Notes: generated by a model not told the origin, from the letters alone. Positions 35,356 through 44,802 are shown, counted from the stretch's first letter. The stretch is 64,000 nucleotides of DNA from Rhizobium herbae (GCF_019511375.1 NZ_JAEUAO010000006.1:186001-250000), one strand, 5' to 3'. Translations and numbers: made by a program.

Positions 35356-36351
35356 TCAACTTTCAAAGAACGTGCCGGCACTTCGTTCTTCGGCGCGCGC
35401 GAACGCCAGCGTGGCAACAGCGGTATCCTGAACACCGGTCCCCGTAAGATCGGCTATGGTGATGTCCGACGCATTTCTGCGGCCTGGTGTGGCGCCCGCA
35501 ACGACTTGACCTAGTTCCGGAAAATCAGCGTCACTTGCGACGAGACCTGCGTCGATGGCATGGCGCAATTCACCCAGTCTTCGCGTTTGTTTGAGGCTGT
35601 CAGCCACGTAAACATCTGCCGCTTTAATAGCAATGGGGTCAATCTCGTTCTTATGTTCTGCGTCCGAACCCATGGCGGTCAAGTGCTGCCCCGGCTCAAG
35701 CCACGATGCATGAACAATCGGTCGGTCGGCAGGTGTCGTCGTGACGACGATGTGTGACCCGGCGATCGCGCTGCGCGGATCCTCAAATGCGGAGATGGAA
35801 AGATTTTGTCTTGCTCCGAGCTGCTCAACGAGCGCTTGCGCCCGCCGATAGTCACGCGCCCAAACGCGTATCTTTCGAATAGGCCTCACCAGCAGGAGGG
35901 ACTCGAGTTGTAGTCTGGCCTGAACGCCCGCTCCGAATACCGTTGCGATCGACGCGTCCTTTCGTGCCAGATGGCGTGCCGCGACAGCGCCAGCGGCCGC
36001 TGTGCGAACGTCGGTGAGGTAGCCATTGTCCAGCAAGAGAGCCTGCACCAAACCGGTTTTGCTCGAAAGCAAGACCATAAGACCGTTGGTGCTCGGAAGC
36101 CCGATCTTCGGATTATCAAAGAAGCCCGGGCTGACTTTGATGGCAAAGCTGCTCAAACCAGGAATATAGGCCGTCTTCACATCGACTTCGCCCCTGCTGT
36201 CGGGCACGTCGAGGCGCAAAATCGGGGGCATCTGAACCGCATTTTCCAAGGCCAATGCGCGGAAGGCGTTTTCAACGCAATTCACCGCATCCATGTCGAG
36301 CGGAACGATGGTTCGAAGCTCTGACTCGGTCAATATCCTTATTTTCGGCAT
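35356..36351 (-). CDS. eutC: EutC-like ornithine cyclodeaminase/imine reductase family
   Basis: 331 aa. FAIKVSPGFFDNPKIGLPST, QALLLDNGYLTDVRTAAAG, the NAD site VFGAGVQARLQLESL and MGSDAEHKNEIDP are strongly EutC-like, from the ectoine/hydroxyectoine utilisation cluster. The family is NAD(P)-dependent imine reductase (mu-crystallin/OCD fold). Its ATG overlaps the eutB stop, so the pair is coupled. In hydroxyectoine use, EutB and EutC are thought to remove the hydroxyl group. The hydrolase and deacetylase genes eutD and eutE are absent here, so the substrate may differ. Confidence 0.82.
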   Translation of the reverse strand: MPKIRILTESELRTIVPLDMDAVNCVENAFRALALENAVQMPPILRLDVPDSRGEVDVKTAYIPGLSSFAIKVSPGFFDNPKIGLPSTNGLMVLLSSKTGLVQALLLDNGYLTDVRTAAAGAVAARHLARKDASIATVFGAGVQARLQLESLLLVRPIRKIRVWARDYRRAQALVEQLGARQNLSISAFEDPRSAIAGSHIVVTTTPADRPIVHASWLEPGQHLTAMGSDAEHKNEIDPIAIKAADVYVADSLKQTRRLGELRHAIDAGLVASDADFPELGQVVAGATPGRRNASDITIADLTGTGVQDTAVATLAFARAEERSAGTFFES

Positions 36352-37334
36352 CAGTTTCCCTCACCAATTGTGTCAAGGCCGTTGGCCACCTTCATGTGCA
36401 ACGCCATGTCGATGTTCCCGCCCGAAAGAATGGCAACGATCGGGCCTTCAACCTGCGCCAGTTTACCCGAGAGCAGCGCAGCAATGCCGACTGCCCCAGC
36501 ACCTTCGATTATCGCACGCTCACACGCGTAGGCGTGACGTATGCCGGCGGCTATCTCGCGCTCGCTGACAAGCACCACGTCGTCAAGAAGGGTTTTGCAC
36601 ATCGGATACGTCCAGGTATTGGCCAATCCGATGCCGCCGCCGAGCGAGTCGGCGAAACTTCGATACTCCTCAACCTGGACCGGGTGCCCCGCATCGATGC
36701 TAGCCTTCATCGCTGCTCCCCTTTCCATAGTTATACCGATCACCTTGGCGTCGGGTCGTACCGCCTTGACAGCCGCCGCGACGCCTGCTGCCAAACCGCC
36801 GCCGGACAGGGGAACGAGAACCGCGGCGACGTCAGGCATCGCCTCGATGATTTCAAGTCCGACGGTGCCCTGGCCGGCGATGATCCAGGGGTGATCAAAG
36901 GGCGGGATCGCGCTCAGGCCCTCCTCGGCGATGAGACGATCAACCTCAACCTGCGCTTCATCTTGGGATGACCCGACGATCCGTACGCGAGCGCCGAGCC
37001 GGCGGATTTCAGCCACCTTGTTTTCCGGCACGAGGTGCGACATGCAAATGGTCGCTCGGGAGCCAATCGCGCCGGCGGCATAGGACAGCGCGCGTCCGTG
37101 ATTGCCAGTGGAAGCCGCAACGACGCCTCGATCCCGCTCGGATTGGGTGAGCTGCAACATTGCATTGGTTGCTCCACGAAGCTTGAAGCTTCCGGTCAAC
37201 TGGCGATGCTCCAGCTTCAGACTGACCTGCGTCCCGGCCAGTTCCGAAAGTGCCGCCGACACGACGACAGGCGTGATGCGGATGTGCCTGCTGATGCGCT
37301 CGCGCGCCTGCTCGATCGTTTCCAGACTAACCAT
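36351..37334 (-). CDS. eutB: EutB-like PLP-dependent dehydratase, threonine-dehydratase fold
   Basis: 327 aa. PLP Lys in LTGSFKLRGATNAML, STGNHGRALSYAAG phosphate-side motif, and the glycine loop PLSGGGLAAGVAAAV. The stretches ATICMSHLVPENKVAEIRRLG and RIVGSSQDEAQVEVDRL are typical of hydroxyectoine-utilisation dehydratase EutB and not of housekeeping IlvA. It would dehydrate a beta-hydroxy amino acid, with the resulting imine reduced by EutC. The operon eutB-eutC begins after a 141-nt gap from the FAD enzyme. Confidence 0.83.
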   Translation of the reverse strand: MVSLETIEQARERISRHIRITPVVVSAALSELAGTQVSLKLEHRQLTGSFKLRGATNAMLQLTQSERDRGVVAASTGNHGRALSYAAGAIGSRATICMSHLVPENKVAEIRRLGARVRIVGSSQDEAQVEVDRLIAEEGLSAIPPFDHPWIIAGQGTVGLEIIEAMPDVAAVLVPLSGGGLAAGVAAAVKAVRPDAKVIGITMERGAAMKASIDAGHPVQVEEYRSFADSLGGGIGLANTWTYPMCKTLLDDVVLVSEREIAAGIRHAYACERAIIEGAGAVGIAALLSGKLAQVEGPIVAILSGGNIDMALHMKVANGLDTIGEGN

Positions 37335-37475
37335 GTCTGTTCACCTCAGCTCCGGCCTTTTCCAGTTGTTGTCTGCTGCGCGTAGGGTCAACGCAGGGGC
37401 TTGATTGCAAGAGGACGGCACGAACCTTTTGCGGCGCCGTGGCGGACTTGCAGAAACGAGTATGGTATCTGAACC

Positions 37476-38796
37476 TCAGCCCTTCAGGCGTCTGAGGAGC
37501 ATCTTCCTGTCGTGGCGCGCATACATCGAGTAAACGATAGGAATGAACCAAGGTTTGCCGTTGAAGAATGGCACGGCCTTGGGAGCGGCATCGAAATCGA
37601 ACGCAGAGCGCGATTGTTCCGCGTCACCGAGGATCTTGAACGCCGCCTTCTTGCCCAGCCATCTGGCCCACACGACGCCGGAGCCGCAATAGCCGGTCGC
37701 ATAGACTGTATTTCCGCGGGAGAACATGCGCGGAATCATGTCGCGGTTCATGGCGACATAGCCGAACCAGCTGTGGGTAAGACCTATTCCTGCGAGTTCG
37801 GGAAAAAGCCGCGCAAGTTCGCTTTGCAGATGTGCAACCGGAGCGGCGGAGTCTCCTTCAGTGCTCCCGTCGCGTCCGCCGAACAGGATCCGGGATCCAT
37901 CGTGCGACGGCCGATAATAGTAGCTGAGCTTACGCAGGTCGCCATACATCATGCGTGGCGGCATCAGTCGATCCATCACCTCTCTGTCGAGCGGTTCAGT
38001 CGCGATTATCCTGCTGCGGACAGGGACAAGGCGGCGACGGAGCCACGGGTCGAAACCGTCGGTGTAGCCATCAGTGCAGACAAGCAGCTTTCTGGCGAAA
38101 ATCTCTCCGCGCTGCGTTCGAATTCGCACGCCTCCGGCTTCGCTGGTCGATCCAAGGACGGCGGTATTTTCGTGTATGACCGCCGTCGATGAACTTACCA
38201 GGCCGATCATGGCCGCAAGAAGCTTGGCCGGTTGCAGCCCACCGATGTCTTTGCGCACAAGGCCTCCCACATAAAGGTCCGTTCCGATGAACTTCGGGAC
38301 ATCTGCCCTTTCCACCGGATATGCCTCGATGCCGAGACTTTGATGCAGAAAAGTCTGCCTGACGACGGAGTTCGTCGGCTTGATCATCCGTCATGGCCCC
38401 GCTGAAGGCACCAGACAGCGAGAAATCACATTCGATATTCTCGTCTCTGAGAAAGCGCCAGAGATCCTCTCGCGCCGCCTTGCCTTCCAGGAGGACGGCT
38501 TGCGCCCTCTCCTGCCCGAACCGCCTGACCAGATCCCTGCGCTCCGGGCGAATGCTTCCGCTGGCCATGCCTCCATTGCGGGCTGATGCCGCAAGGCCAA
38601 GGGCCTGACGGTCGAACAGCTGGACATGCTTGCCGGCACGGGCAAGTTCGAGCGCCGCCGACAAACCAGTGTACCCTCCCCCAACGATCGCCACGTCGCA
38701 CGTCTTCTCGACGTGCCGCGGTGACAGGGCGGGAAACGTACTGTCTTCCCCCCAGTAGGGCGTGGACTTAACGGCATGCGGTTGAGCCTGGGCCAT
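37476..38796 (-). pseudogene. FAD-dependent amine oxidoreductase (PuuB/OrdL-like), frameshifted
   Basis: The N-terminal frame (38796 to about 38350) has CDVAIVGGGYTGLSAALELA and AASARNGGMASGS; the C-terminal frame (38350 to 37476) has YRPSHDGSRILFGGRDGS and YATGYCGSGVVWARWLG. Together they make a normal protein of about 438 aa of the gamma-glutamylputrescine-oxidase/DAO family. The frames meet at an AAAA run (38349-38352; TTTT in the coding sense), where one base too many breaks the reading: the expected ADFLHQSLGIEAY is split. Either a recent inactivation or a sequencing error. Cupin B follows upstream by 42 nt. Confidence 0.8.
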
Positions 38797-38838
38797 GAGA
38801 GCTTAAGTTCCGGAGAGATGATTTGAAGTGATGATGGC

Positions 38839-39192
38839 TTAGTCTCGGCTGACCCAGAGCTTTCGAGTGGTTTCGATCACCCTCCAGGTTCCGACGAATC
38901 CCGGATGCATGGCGAAAGCGTCGCCGGTAACGATGCGCCGCGGCGCACAGCCATCCTCAATCAGTTCGGACACGCCCGAAAGAATGACACAGAATTCGAA
39001 AGTTTCACCCTTGATCGATCGGTAGGCGCCGGGCGTCGCTTCCCAGATGCCGGAGCGAACGGCGCCGTCGCCTGTCTGCGCGATGTCCCAGGCGAGAAAC
39101 TGCGGATTTCCCTCAACCAACCTTTCAGGCGCGGGCTGGCCTTTACGCGGTTCAGGCAGATTGTCGTAATCGACGAAAGTGAGTTTGGACAT
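38839..39192 (-). CDS. Small cupin, DUF861/EutQ-like (copy B)
   Basis: 117 aa with SIKGETFEFCVILSGVSELI and TGDAFAMHPGFVGTWRVIE. Same length and motif spacing as the cupins at 30401 and 54630, but the most diverged of the three, especially in the N-terminal 30 residues. It lies between an ABC importer operon and the FAD oxidoreductase, all on the minus strand with short gaps, so it is probably co-expressed with them. Confidence 0.8.
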   Translation of the reverse strand: MSKLTFVDYDNLPEPRKGQPAPERLVEGNPQFLAWDIAQTGDGAVRSGIWEATPGAYRSIKGETFEFCVILSGVSELIEDGCAPRRIVTGDAFAMHPGFVGTWRVIETTRKLWVSRD

Positions 39193-39215
39193 TGAAGGAC
39201 CTTTCTTGGATCTGT

Positions 39216-39896
39216 TTATCGGGCAAACGACAGCCGCCGTTCGAGGAGTTTCAAGCCCGTCAAGACGACGACGTTTATGGTGAGATAGAAGGCTGCGGTG
39301 ATGATGAAGATATCCATGATCGCGAAAGTCTCGCTCATAAGCCGCTTCGCATATCCGGTGATTTCCAGAACGGTGATCGTCGACGCGAGGCTGGATTCCT
39401 TCACGATGATCGCCGCTTCGCTGCTATAGGCGGGAAGTGCCTGGCGCACGGCTAGGGGAAACTTCACCCTGCTAAACACGTGCCACGGGTGCATGCCGCA
39501 GGCTTCTGCCGCCTCGATAAGCCCTTTCGGCAAGGAGAGGAAGGCCGTGCGGAAAATCTCCGCCGTGTAGGCACCTGTGTTGAGCACCACGGCAAGGATT
39601 GCAGCGTTCAGCCCGTCTCCGATCATCCACCACAGAACCGGGTTCTGACGAATGAAACTCACCTGGGCCAAGCCGTAATAAATGACGAAGACCTGGACCA
39701 GCATAGGCGTGCCGCGGAAGATCGCACAGTAGGCATCGCACAGGCGGCGCAATGCCCGGCTCCTGGAGCAGCGCGCGAGCCCGACGGCGACACCAAAGGG
39801 AAGCCCGATACCAACGCCAAATACGGCGATCAGCAACGTCGTCTTGGCACCTATGACAAGGAACGGAACGGCATATGCAATTATCCCAAGATCCAT
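39216..39896 (-). CDS. Polar amino acid ABC transporter permease (1)
   Basis: 226 aa from the ATG at 39896, with GAGGG upstream inside the preceding gene; a longer frame to 39929 would overlap that gene more. Five or so membrane helices, with the HisM/HisQ-type EAA loop EAAEACGMHPWHVFSRVKFP and IFRGTPMLVQVFVIYYGL. Typical of importers for ornithine, arginine, lysine, histidine or opines. Works with the permease that ends two bases before it starts. Confidence 0.86.
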   Translation of the reverse strand: MDLGIIAYAVPFLVIGAKTTLLIAVFGVGIGLPFGVAVGLARCSRSRALRRLCDAYCAIFRGTPMLVQVFVIYYGLAQVSFIRQNPVLWWMIGDGLNAAILAVVLNTGAYTAEIFRTAFLSLPKGLIEAAEACGMHPWHVFSRVKFPLAVRQALPAYSSEAAIIVKESSLASTITVLEITGYAKRLMSETFAIMDIFIITAAFYLTINVVVLTGLKLLERRLSFAR

Positions 39897-39897
39897 G

Positions 39898-40617
39898 TCA
39901 TCGCCCTCGGAAGCCGCGGTCGAGCGCACGTTCGGCGCTGGAAAACGCGGTTTGACTGACTGCGGTCATACAGAAGAAGAGTGCCGCAGCGATGCAGTAG
40001 AACAGCAGCGGGGATCGCGTGATTCCTGCACCGATGGCAGCCGTCCTCATCAATTCCTGCAACCCGACGACCGAAACGAGTGACGTGTCCTTGATCGTCA
40101 TCTGCCAGACGTTGTTAATTCCACCAAGCGCCAGACGCAGTGCCAGCGGAAACGTGACGCGCATAAACGTTACGCCTTTTGGCAAGGCGAGCGACTGAGC
40201 GGCTTCCAGCAGACCGTAAGGCACCGCCTGAAGCGCACCCCGGATGACTTCGATCGAATAGGCGCACGAGATGACGGCAATCGCGACCACTCCGACGATG
40301 TACGGGTATGCGTTATCAGCCGAGTCCTGATAGCCGAACGCAGCCGTAATCGCCTTCACCCACTCAATCGACCCGAAAAACAGGAGATAGATGACCAGCA
40401 ACCCCGGAACGCCACGAACAAGGATGCTGTACCCGTCGACTAGTTGCGAAACGACCACGACCTTCCGCCAGCGCATTATGGCCAAGGGGGTTGCAACGAG
40501 AAAACCGAGTGCCATTCCGATCAAACCGATTGCGATCGTGACGACACTTCCTTTCAGCAGAGCCAGCGCCCAACTCTGCTCCACCATCAACACCCAAAGG
40601 TCACCCAACATGGACAC
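39898..40617 (-). CDS. Polar amino acid ABC transporter permease (2)
   Basis: 239 aa. The EAA loop reads EAAQSLALPKGVTFMRVTFP and the opening has GYSILVRGVPGLLVIYLLFFG. About five membrane segments. It is the second membrane subunit of the importer, located between the binding protein gene (with an intergenic stem-loop before it) and permease 1. Confidence 0.86.
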   Translation of the reverse strand: MSMLGDLWVLMVEQSWALALLKGSVVTIAIGLIGMALGFLVATPLAIMRWRKVVVVSQLVDGYSILVRGVPGLLVIYLLFFGSIEWVKAITAAFGYQDSADNAYPYIVGVVAIAVISCAYSIEVIRGALQAVPYGLLEAAQSLALPKGVTFMRVTFPLALRLALGGINNVWQMTIKDTSLVSVVGLQELMRTAAIGAGITRSPLLFYCIAAALFFCMTAVSQTAFSSAERALDRGFRGR

Positions 40618-40627
40618 AATCCCCGTG

Positions 40628-40655
40628 ACCTGCCTTGGGCCGTGCCAAGGCAGGT
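40628..40655 (-). promoter_or_regulatory. 11-bp stem-loop between binding protein and permease genes
   Basis: ACCTGCCTTGG and its exact inverse, 6-nt loop, lie 16 nt after the binding-protein stop on the minus strand. Stem-loops at this place in ABC operons commonly protect the upstream mRNA so that the binding protein is made in excess over the membrane subunits. Confidence 0.6.
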
Positions 40656-40671
40656 TTCATGTTCGAAACGA

Positions 40672-41487
40672 TTACTTGCAGGGAATCGTGTAGTCGTCCT
40701 GGAACCACTGCATCGAGGCTTCCTTGACCTTGCCATCGTTGATCATCTTGCAGAGGGCGGCATCGACCTTGGTCTTGAGTTCGGTATTGCCTTTGCGCAT
40801 GCCGACTCCCATGCCATGGCCAAGAACGTCTGGGGCATCCATGGCCATGATCTTCAGGTCGATCCTGGTGAAGTTGGCGCCGTCAGCCGTTGCGAGAAAA
40901 TCCATCCATGTCGGCGAATCCGCGAAGGCGACGTCGATGCGGCCGCTCGCGAGATCGGCGGTCAACTGCGTGACGGCGTCGTATGTCTTAAGATCGGCGC
41001 CGTGCATCCGCTTCTCCATGAACCTGGCGTAGGTCGTCCCGGTGACGACGCCGACACTCTTGCCCTGGAGGGCCTTCTCGATTTGGGCGAGGCTCTTGAG
41101 ACCTGCGAGCGGGGAGTCCTTGGCGACAGCGAAATAGAGCGGTGTTGTCGCATACGGGATGGAGTAGTCGATCTTCTTCTGACGTTCGGCGGTTATACCG
41201 AGGCCGGAAATGATGACGTCAAAGCGATCTTTATCCATGGAGGGCACAAGCGAGCTGAATGTCTGTACGACGAATTCACACTTCAGTTTCAGCTCGGCGC
41301 AGATGCCGTTGGCGATATCGGCGTCGAACCCGGTTACGTTGCCGCTCGGATCGGCCATGCTGAACTTCGGCGCATCGCCCTCCGTCCCGATGCGCAGAAC
41401 GCCGTCCTTTGCCGACGCGCCCGTCGCCAGTGCGCAGAGGAGAAGGCTGGTTGCAAATGCTGACTTGATGAGATTGCTGCTGATCAT
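40672..41487 (-). CDS. Periplasmic amino acid-binding protein, lysine/arginine/ornithine/opine type
   Basis: 271 aa. A signal peptide (positive start, hydrophobic core, ATGASAKD cleavage region) leads into a type II binding fold: LRIGTEGDAPKFSMADPSGN, GFDADIANGICAELKLKCEF and YDAVTQLTADLASGRID. Closest in style to ArgT/HisJ and the octopine/nopaline binding proteins, not to the ectoine protein EhuB. Two paired cysteines (ICAELKLKC) fit a disulphide in this family. Ligand probably a basic or di-amino acid. Confidence 0.85.
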   Translation of the reverse strand: MISSNLIKSAFATSLLLCALATGASAKDGVLRIGTEGDAPKFSMADPSGNVTGFDADIANGICAELKLKCEFVVQTFSSLVPSMDKDRFDVIISGLGITAERQKKIDYSIPYATTPLYFAVAKDSPLAGLKSLAQIEKALQGKSVGVVTGTTYARFMEKRMHGADLKTYDAVTQLTADLASGRIDVAFADSPTWMDFLATADGANFTRIDLKIMAMDAPDVLGHGMGVGMRKGNTELKTKVDAALCKMINDGKVKEASMQWFQDDYTIPCK

Positions 41488-41524
41488 AATTGTTACCCCT
41501 TTTGGTTTTCGTTGTAGCCCGCTT

Positions 41525-42301
41525 TCAGCCGTTGGCCGCCATCACTGTCGATAGAAACCGCTTCACCCCTTCCGTTGCGGGATTTCGAAACAGTTCCTTC
41601 GGCTCGTCATCCTGCTCAAGGCGGCCGTTTTGCAGGAATATCATCCGGTTCGACACATCGCGTGCGAACCGCATTTCATGCGTGACGAGGAGGATCGTAG
41701 CCCCTGCTTCTGCCAGCGCCCTTATGACTTTGAGCACTTCACCCACGAGCTCGGGGTCCAGTGCAGATGTCGGCTCATCGCACAGCATGAGTTTTGGTTT
41801 CATTGCCAGAACACGCGCGATTGCGACGCGTTGTTGTTGCCCGCCCGAAAGCTGTTGCGGGTAGCGGTCACGGAAACTCGCCATGCCGACTTTCGACAAG
41901 GCCGAGAGCGCAACCTCTTCGGCGTCTTTCTTCCCGAGTTTCAGCACCCAAACGAGTGCCTCGGTCACGTTGGATAGGACGCTCAGGTGAGGCCAGAGAT
42001 TGAAGTTCTGGAACACCATGCCGATCTGTCTGCGAAGGTTCCTGATATCGCGACCGTTGACGATCTGGCTTCGGCCGCGCTCATCAGTGACGACGGAGAC
42101 GGACTTGCCCATGCACTCGATCCCACCTGATGTCGGCGTCTCCAGAAAATTGATACAGCGAAGTGCGGTGCTTTTTCCACATCCGGACGAACCGATCAGA
42201 GAGATGACCTCACCTTCTCTCATGTCGAAGCTGATACCATCCAGCACCTTCGTCGATCCAAACGTCTTTGTGAGTTCGTGAACCTTTAGAATTGCGTTCA
42301 T
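41525..42301 (-). CDS. Polar amino acid ABC transporter ATPase
   Basis: 258 aa from the ATG at 42301 with GAGGC upstream. Walker [19 protein letters not shown], signature [17 protein letters not shown], Walker [17 protein letters not shown] and H-loop LVTHEMRFA: a standard HisP/GlnQ-type ATPase. First gene of the importer operon, just downstream of the class III aminotransferase at 42331, with which it is likely co-transcribed (29-nt gap). Confidence 0.88.
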   Translation of the reverse strand: MNAILKVHELTKTFGSTKVLDGISFDMREGEVISLIGSSGCGKSTALRCINFLETPTSGGIECMGKSVSVVTDERGRSQIVNGRDIRNLRRQIGMVFQNFNLWPHLSVLSNVTEALVWVLKLGKKDAEEVALSALSKVGMASFRDRYPQQLSGGQQQRVAIARVLAMKPKLMLCDEPTSALDPELVGEVLKVIRALAEAGATILLVTHEMRFARDVSNRMIFLQNGRLEQDDEPKELFRNPATEGVKRFLSTVMAANG

Positions 42302-42330
42302 GCGCAAAGCCTCAGATGATTGCCCATTCG

Positions 42331-43728
42331 TTATCCCGCCAGTCCTTGGGCGTCCAGTTCCCGCAGCACCTCGTCAACGGCAGCCCTTGCAATCGCAACC
42401 ATTTCGTCGATTTCCGCTTCCGTCATCACAAGTGGCGGTGCAAAGCCCAGAATGTCTCCATGCGGCATTGCGCGCGCAATGAGGTTGCGGTTTCGAGCGG
42501 CTTGGGAGATGCGCGCGCCGACCTTCAGGCCCGGATCGAACGAAGCCCGGCTGCCGCGATTGGAAACGAATTCGATGGCTGCAAGCATGCCGACACCCCG
42601 AACTTCCCCGACGATCGGATTCTGCTCGAACTCTGCCTTCAGCCGTCGCAAGAGATAAGCGCCTTTCGTCGCGGACTGGCCCGCCAGATTTTCACGCTCG
42701 ACGATATCAAGCACTGCGTTCGCCGCCGCGGCGCCGATCGGATGACCGGAATAGGTGTAACCGTGTGAGAAGGAGCCCACACGTGGCGTCGCCTCCTCTA
42801 TGACCTCGTAGACTTTCTGCGAAACGATGGCCGCCGACAGCGGCACATAGGCTGACGTCAAGCCCTTGGCGACGGTGATCAGATCGGGATCCATACCGTA
42901 GAGATCCGAACCGAACATGGCACCGGTGCGGCCAAACCCGCAGACCACCTCGTCGGCAATCAGCAGCACGTCGTACTTCTTCAGCACAGCCTGGATCTTC
43001 GGCCAGTATCCTGCCGGCGGCGGTGTAATGCCTCCCGTTCCAAGGACCGGCTCCGCTATGAAGGCGCCGACAGTGTCCGGCCCTTCGGCGAGAATGAGCG
43101 CTTCCAATTCATCGGCGCGACGCTGTGAAAAGGCTTCTTCGGTCTCGCCAGGCATCGCACCGCGATAGAAATGCGGCACGCCGGTACGCAGAATCCCCGA
43201 AACCGGTAGATCCATATGATCGTGGTAAAAGCTCAAGCCTGTCATGGAACCGGAAACCACAGAACATCCATGATAGCCACGCTCGCGCGAGATGATCTTC
43301 TTCTTTTGCGCTTTCCCGCGAAGATTGTTGTAATACCAGACGATCTTCGCTTGCGTCTCGTTTGCGTCCGAACCGGACAGCCCGTAGAAGACCTTGGACA
43401 TCTTGCCTGGCGCCATTCGCACCAGTCGATCCGAAAGTCGTGCGAGCTCCTCGGTCGTGTGTGCGGCGTAGGAATGGTAATAGGCGAGCTTGTAGGCCTG
43501 CCGGGCGATCGCTTCGGCGACTTCGGTGCGGCCGTAGCCGACATTCACGCAATAGAGGCCGGCAAAGCCGTCCAGATATTCCCGGCCGGATGCGTCGCGG
43601 ATACGAACGCCTTTTCCAGTCTCTACGATGGTAGGATCAGTCTCCCCGGCGGCGTAATTCTTAAGGTAAGTGAACGGATGCAGAACGGTCCTGCGGTCCA
43701 TCTCAGCAATTTCAACAATGTTGGTCAT
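42331..43728 (-). CDS. Class III omega-aminotransferase (putrescine/diamine-pyruvate type)
   Basis: 465 aa. FAGLYCVNVGYGRTEVAEAI, GLSGSDANETQAKIVWYYN, the cofactor Asp in LLIADEVVCGFGRTG and the Lys in ITVAKGLTSAYVPLSA mark the SpuC/omega-transaminase group that moves the terminal amino group of diamines or omega-amino acids to pyruvate. It heads a long minus-strand run with the amino acid importer, cupin B and FAD oxidoreductase, and diverges from an Lrp-type regulator. A homologue lies at 47949. Confidence 0.86.
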   Translation of the reverse strand: MTNIVEIAEMDRRTVLHPFTYLKNYAAGETDPTIVETGKGVRIRDASGREYLDGFAGLYCVNVGYGRTEVAEAIARQAYKLAYYHSYAAHTTEELARLSDRLVRMAPGKMSKVFYGLSGSDANETQAKIVWYYNNLRGKAQKKKIISRERGYHGCSVVSGSMTGLSFYHDHMDLPVSGILRTGVPHFYRGAMPGETEEAFSQRRADELEALILAEGPDTVGAFIAEPVLGTGGITPPPAGYWPKIQAVLKKYDVLLIADEVVCGFGRTGAMFGSDLYGMDPDLITVAKGLTSAYVPLSAAIVSQKVYEVIEEATPRVGSFSHGYTYSGHPIGAAAANAVLDIVERENLAGQSATKGAYLLRRLKAEFEQNPIVGEVRGVGMLAAIEFVSNRGSRASFDPGLKVGARISQAARNRNLIARAMPHGDILGFAPPLVMTEAEIDEMVAIARAAVDEVLRELDAQGLAG

Positions 43729-43878
43729 TTCTCAATTCCTCATGCAGCGAGGTCATCGTCGGGCTGAACGTTCCTGCCACCTCCGTCTTGCCCATCAAGC
43801 GTAGGAGTATTGCGACGACGAATTCCGGCATAGGTGTTGCCGTGACGAGGAAATCCTGCTTTTATAGCTTTCCAAACG

Positions 43879-44379
43879 ATGAAATCCTGCGGATGTTCAG
43901 AAATGCAGCTCGATCGCCTAGATGCTCGTCTTCTCAGCATTGTGCAGAATCATAACAGGCACAGCAGCGAGGAGCTCGGTGCGATGGTCGGTCTTTCGGC
44001 CACAGCGGTGCAGCGCCGCCTCAAGCGGCTGCGTGAGGCCGGAGTGATAGAGGCGGAGGTTGCGGTTGTGAAACCCAAATCTGTCGGCCGGCCGATCGCG
44101 ATGCTGGTATTGGTCACGCTTGAGCGCGAGAGAGCCGACATCGTCGACCGGTTCAAGCAATCGATCCGGCAGACGCCGGAAGTGATGAACGGCTACTACG
44201 TAACGGGAGATGCGGATTTCGTCCTGATTGTCACTGCTGAGAGCATGGAGGACTACGAGGTCTTCACCCGCAAGTTCTTCTATGAAAATCCCGACATCAA
44301 GGGCTTCAAGACAATGGTGGTCATGGACCGCGTCAAGACAGGCTTTTCAGTTCCGATCGACTTTGATCACTTTTCCTGA
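43879..44379 (+). CDS. Lrp/AsnC-family regulator
   Basis: 166 aa (a start at Met 43903 would give 158). HTH: LDARLLSIVQNHNRHSSEEL, VGLSATAVQRRLKRLREAGV; then the RAM ligand domain with VNGYYVTGDADFVLIV-like sequence (MNGYYVTGDADFVL). It diverges from the aminotransferase/importer operon, a usual place for an amino-acid-sensing regulator. A direct repeat GAAATCCTGC occurs at 43851 and 43881, the second just within the coding start. Confidence 0.86.
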   Translation: MKSCGCSEMQLDRLDARLLSIVQNHNRHSSEELGAMVGLSATAVQRRLKRLREAGVIEAEVAVVKPKSVGRPIAMLVLVTLERERADIVDRFKQSIRQTPEVMNGYYVTGDADFVLIVTAESMEDYEVFTRKFFYENPDIKGFKTMVVMDRVKTGFSVPIDFDHFS

Positions 44380-44414
44380 GGTTTCCGCCTAGGGATCCGA
44401 CGTCCAAGTCCGTT

Positions 44415-44485
44415 CGGAGGCCGGAACGACCACCGACGACGGACGGAAAGCCGACCAGCTGCTCCAGTATTTCCTTGGCATTCAT
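44415..44485 (-). pseudogene. N-terminal remnant of an ArgE/M20 deacetylase gene
   Basis: The minus strand from 44485 encodes MNAKEILEQLVGFPSVVGG and then loses similarity. This matches the first residues of the intact M20 gene at 57068 (MNATEILDRLVGFPSVVGT), and the DNA similarity continues across the start into the leader (TTCATCGCAGG on the plus strand in both). About 70 nt survive. The rest of 44380-44802 has no recognised gene. Confidence 0.65.
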
Positions 44486-44802
44486 CGCAGGTTCTCCATC
44501 ATGTCCAGGGCACAGCGCTACCGGCGACCACTGCCCGCATTCCAGCTCCGTTCGGAGCAGCGGTCGCGCAGTCATCGTTCGGGGATCCCTTGCCCGGGTC
44601 CGGGGGCCGCCAAATCGGCCCGCGCATTCCCGCTACCCAGTTTTCAACCCGCACCCGCTGAATAGTGCCAAGAGCAGGCCATCGGGCTGATAAGCCAATG
44701 TCGCCAGCTCCCTGATCCGATATTCAACCCAATCTCACCTTGTCGCCAAACCCTAAAGATGCCAATTAATCCCCGATGAATAACCGCTTCAGGTAGAGGT
44801 TA

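Noticed and set aside
39216..42301. Naming the amino acid importer as ectoine transporter EhuABCD because eutBC are close
   Set aside because: The binding protein resembles ArgT/HisJ/opine proteins rather than EhuB, and gene order differs.
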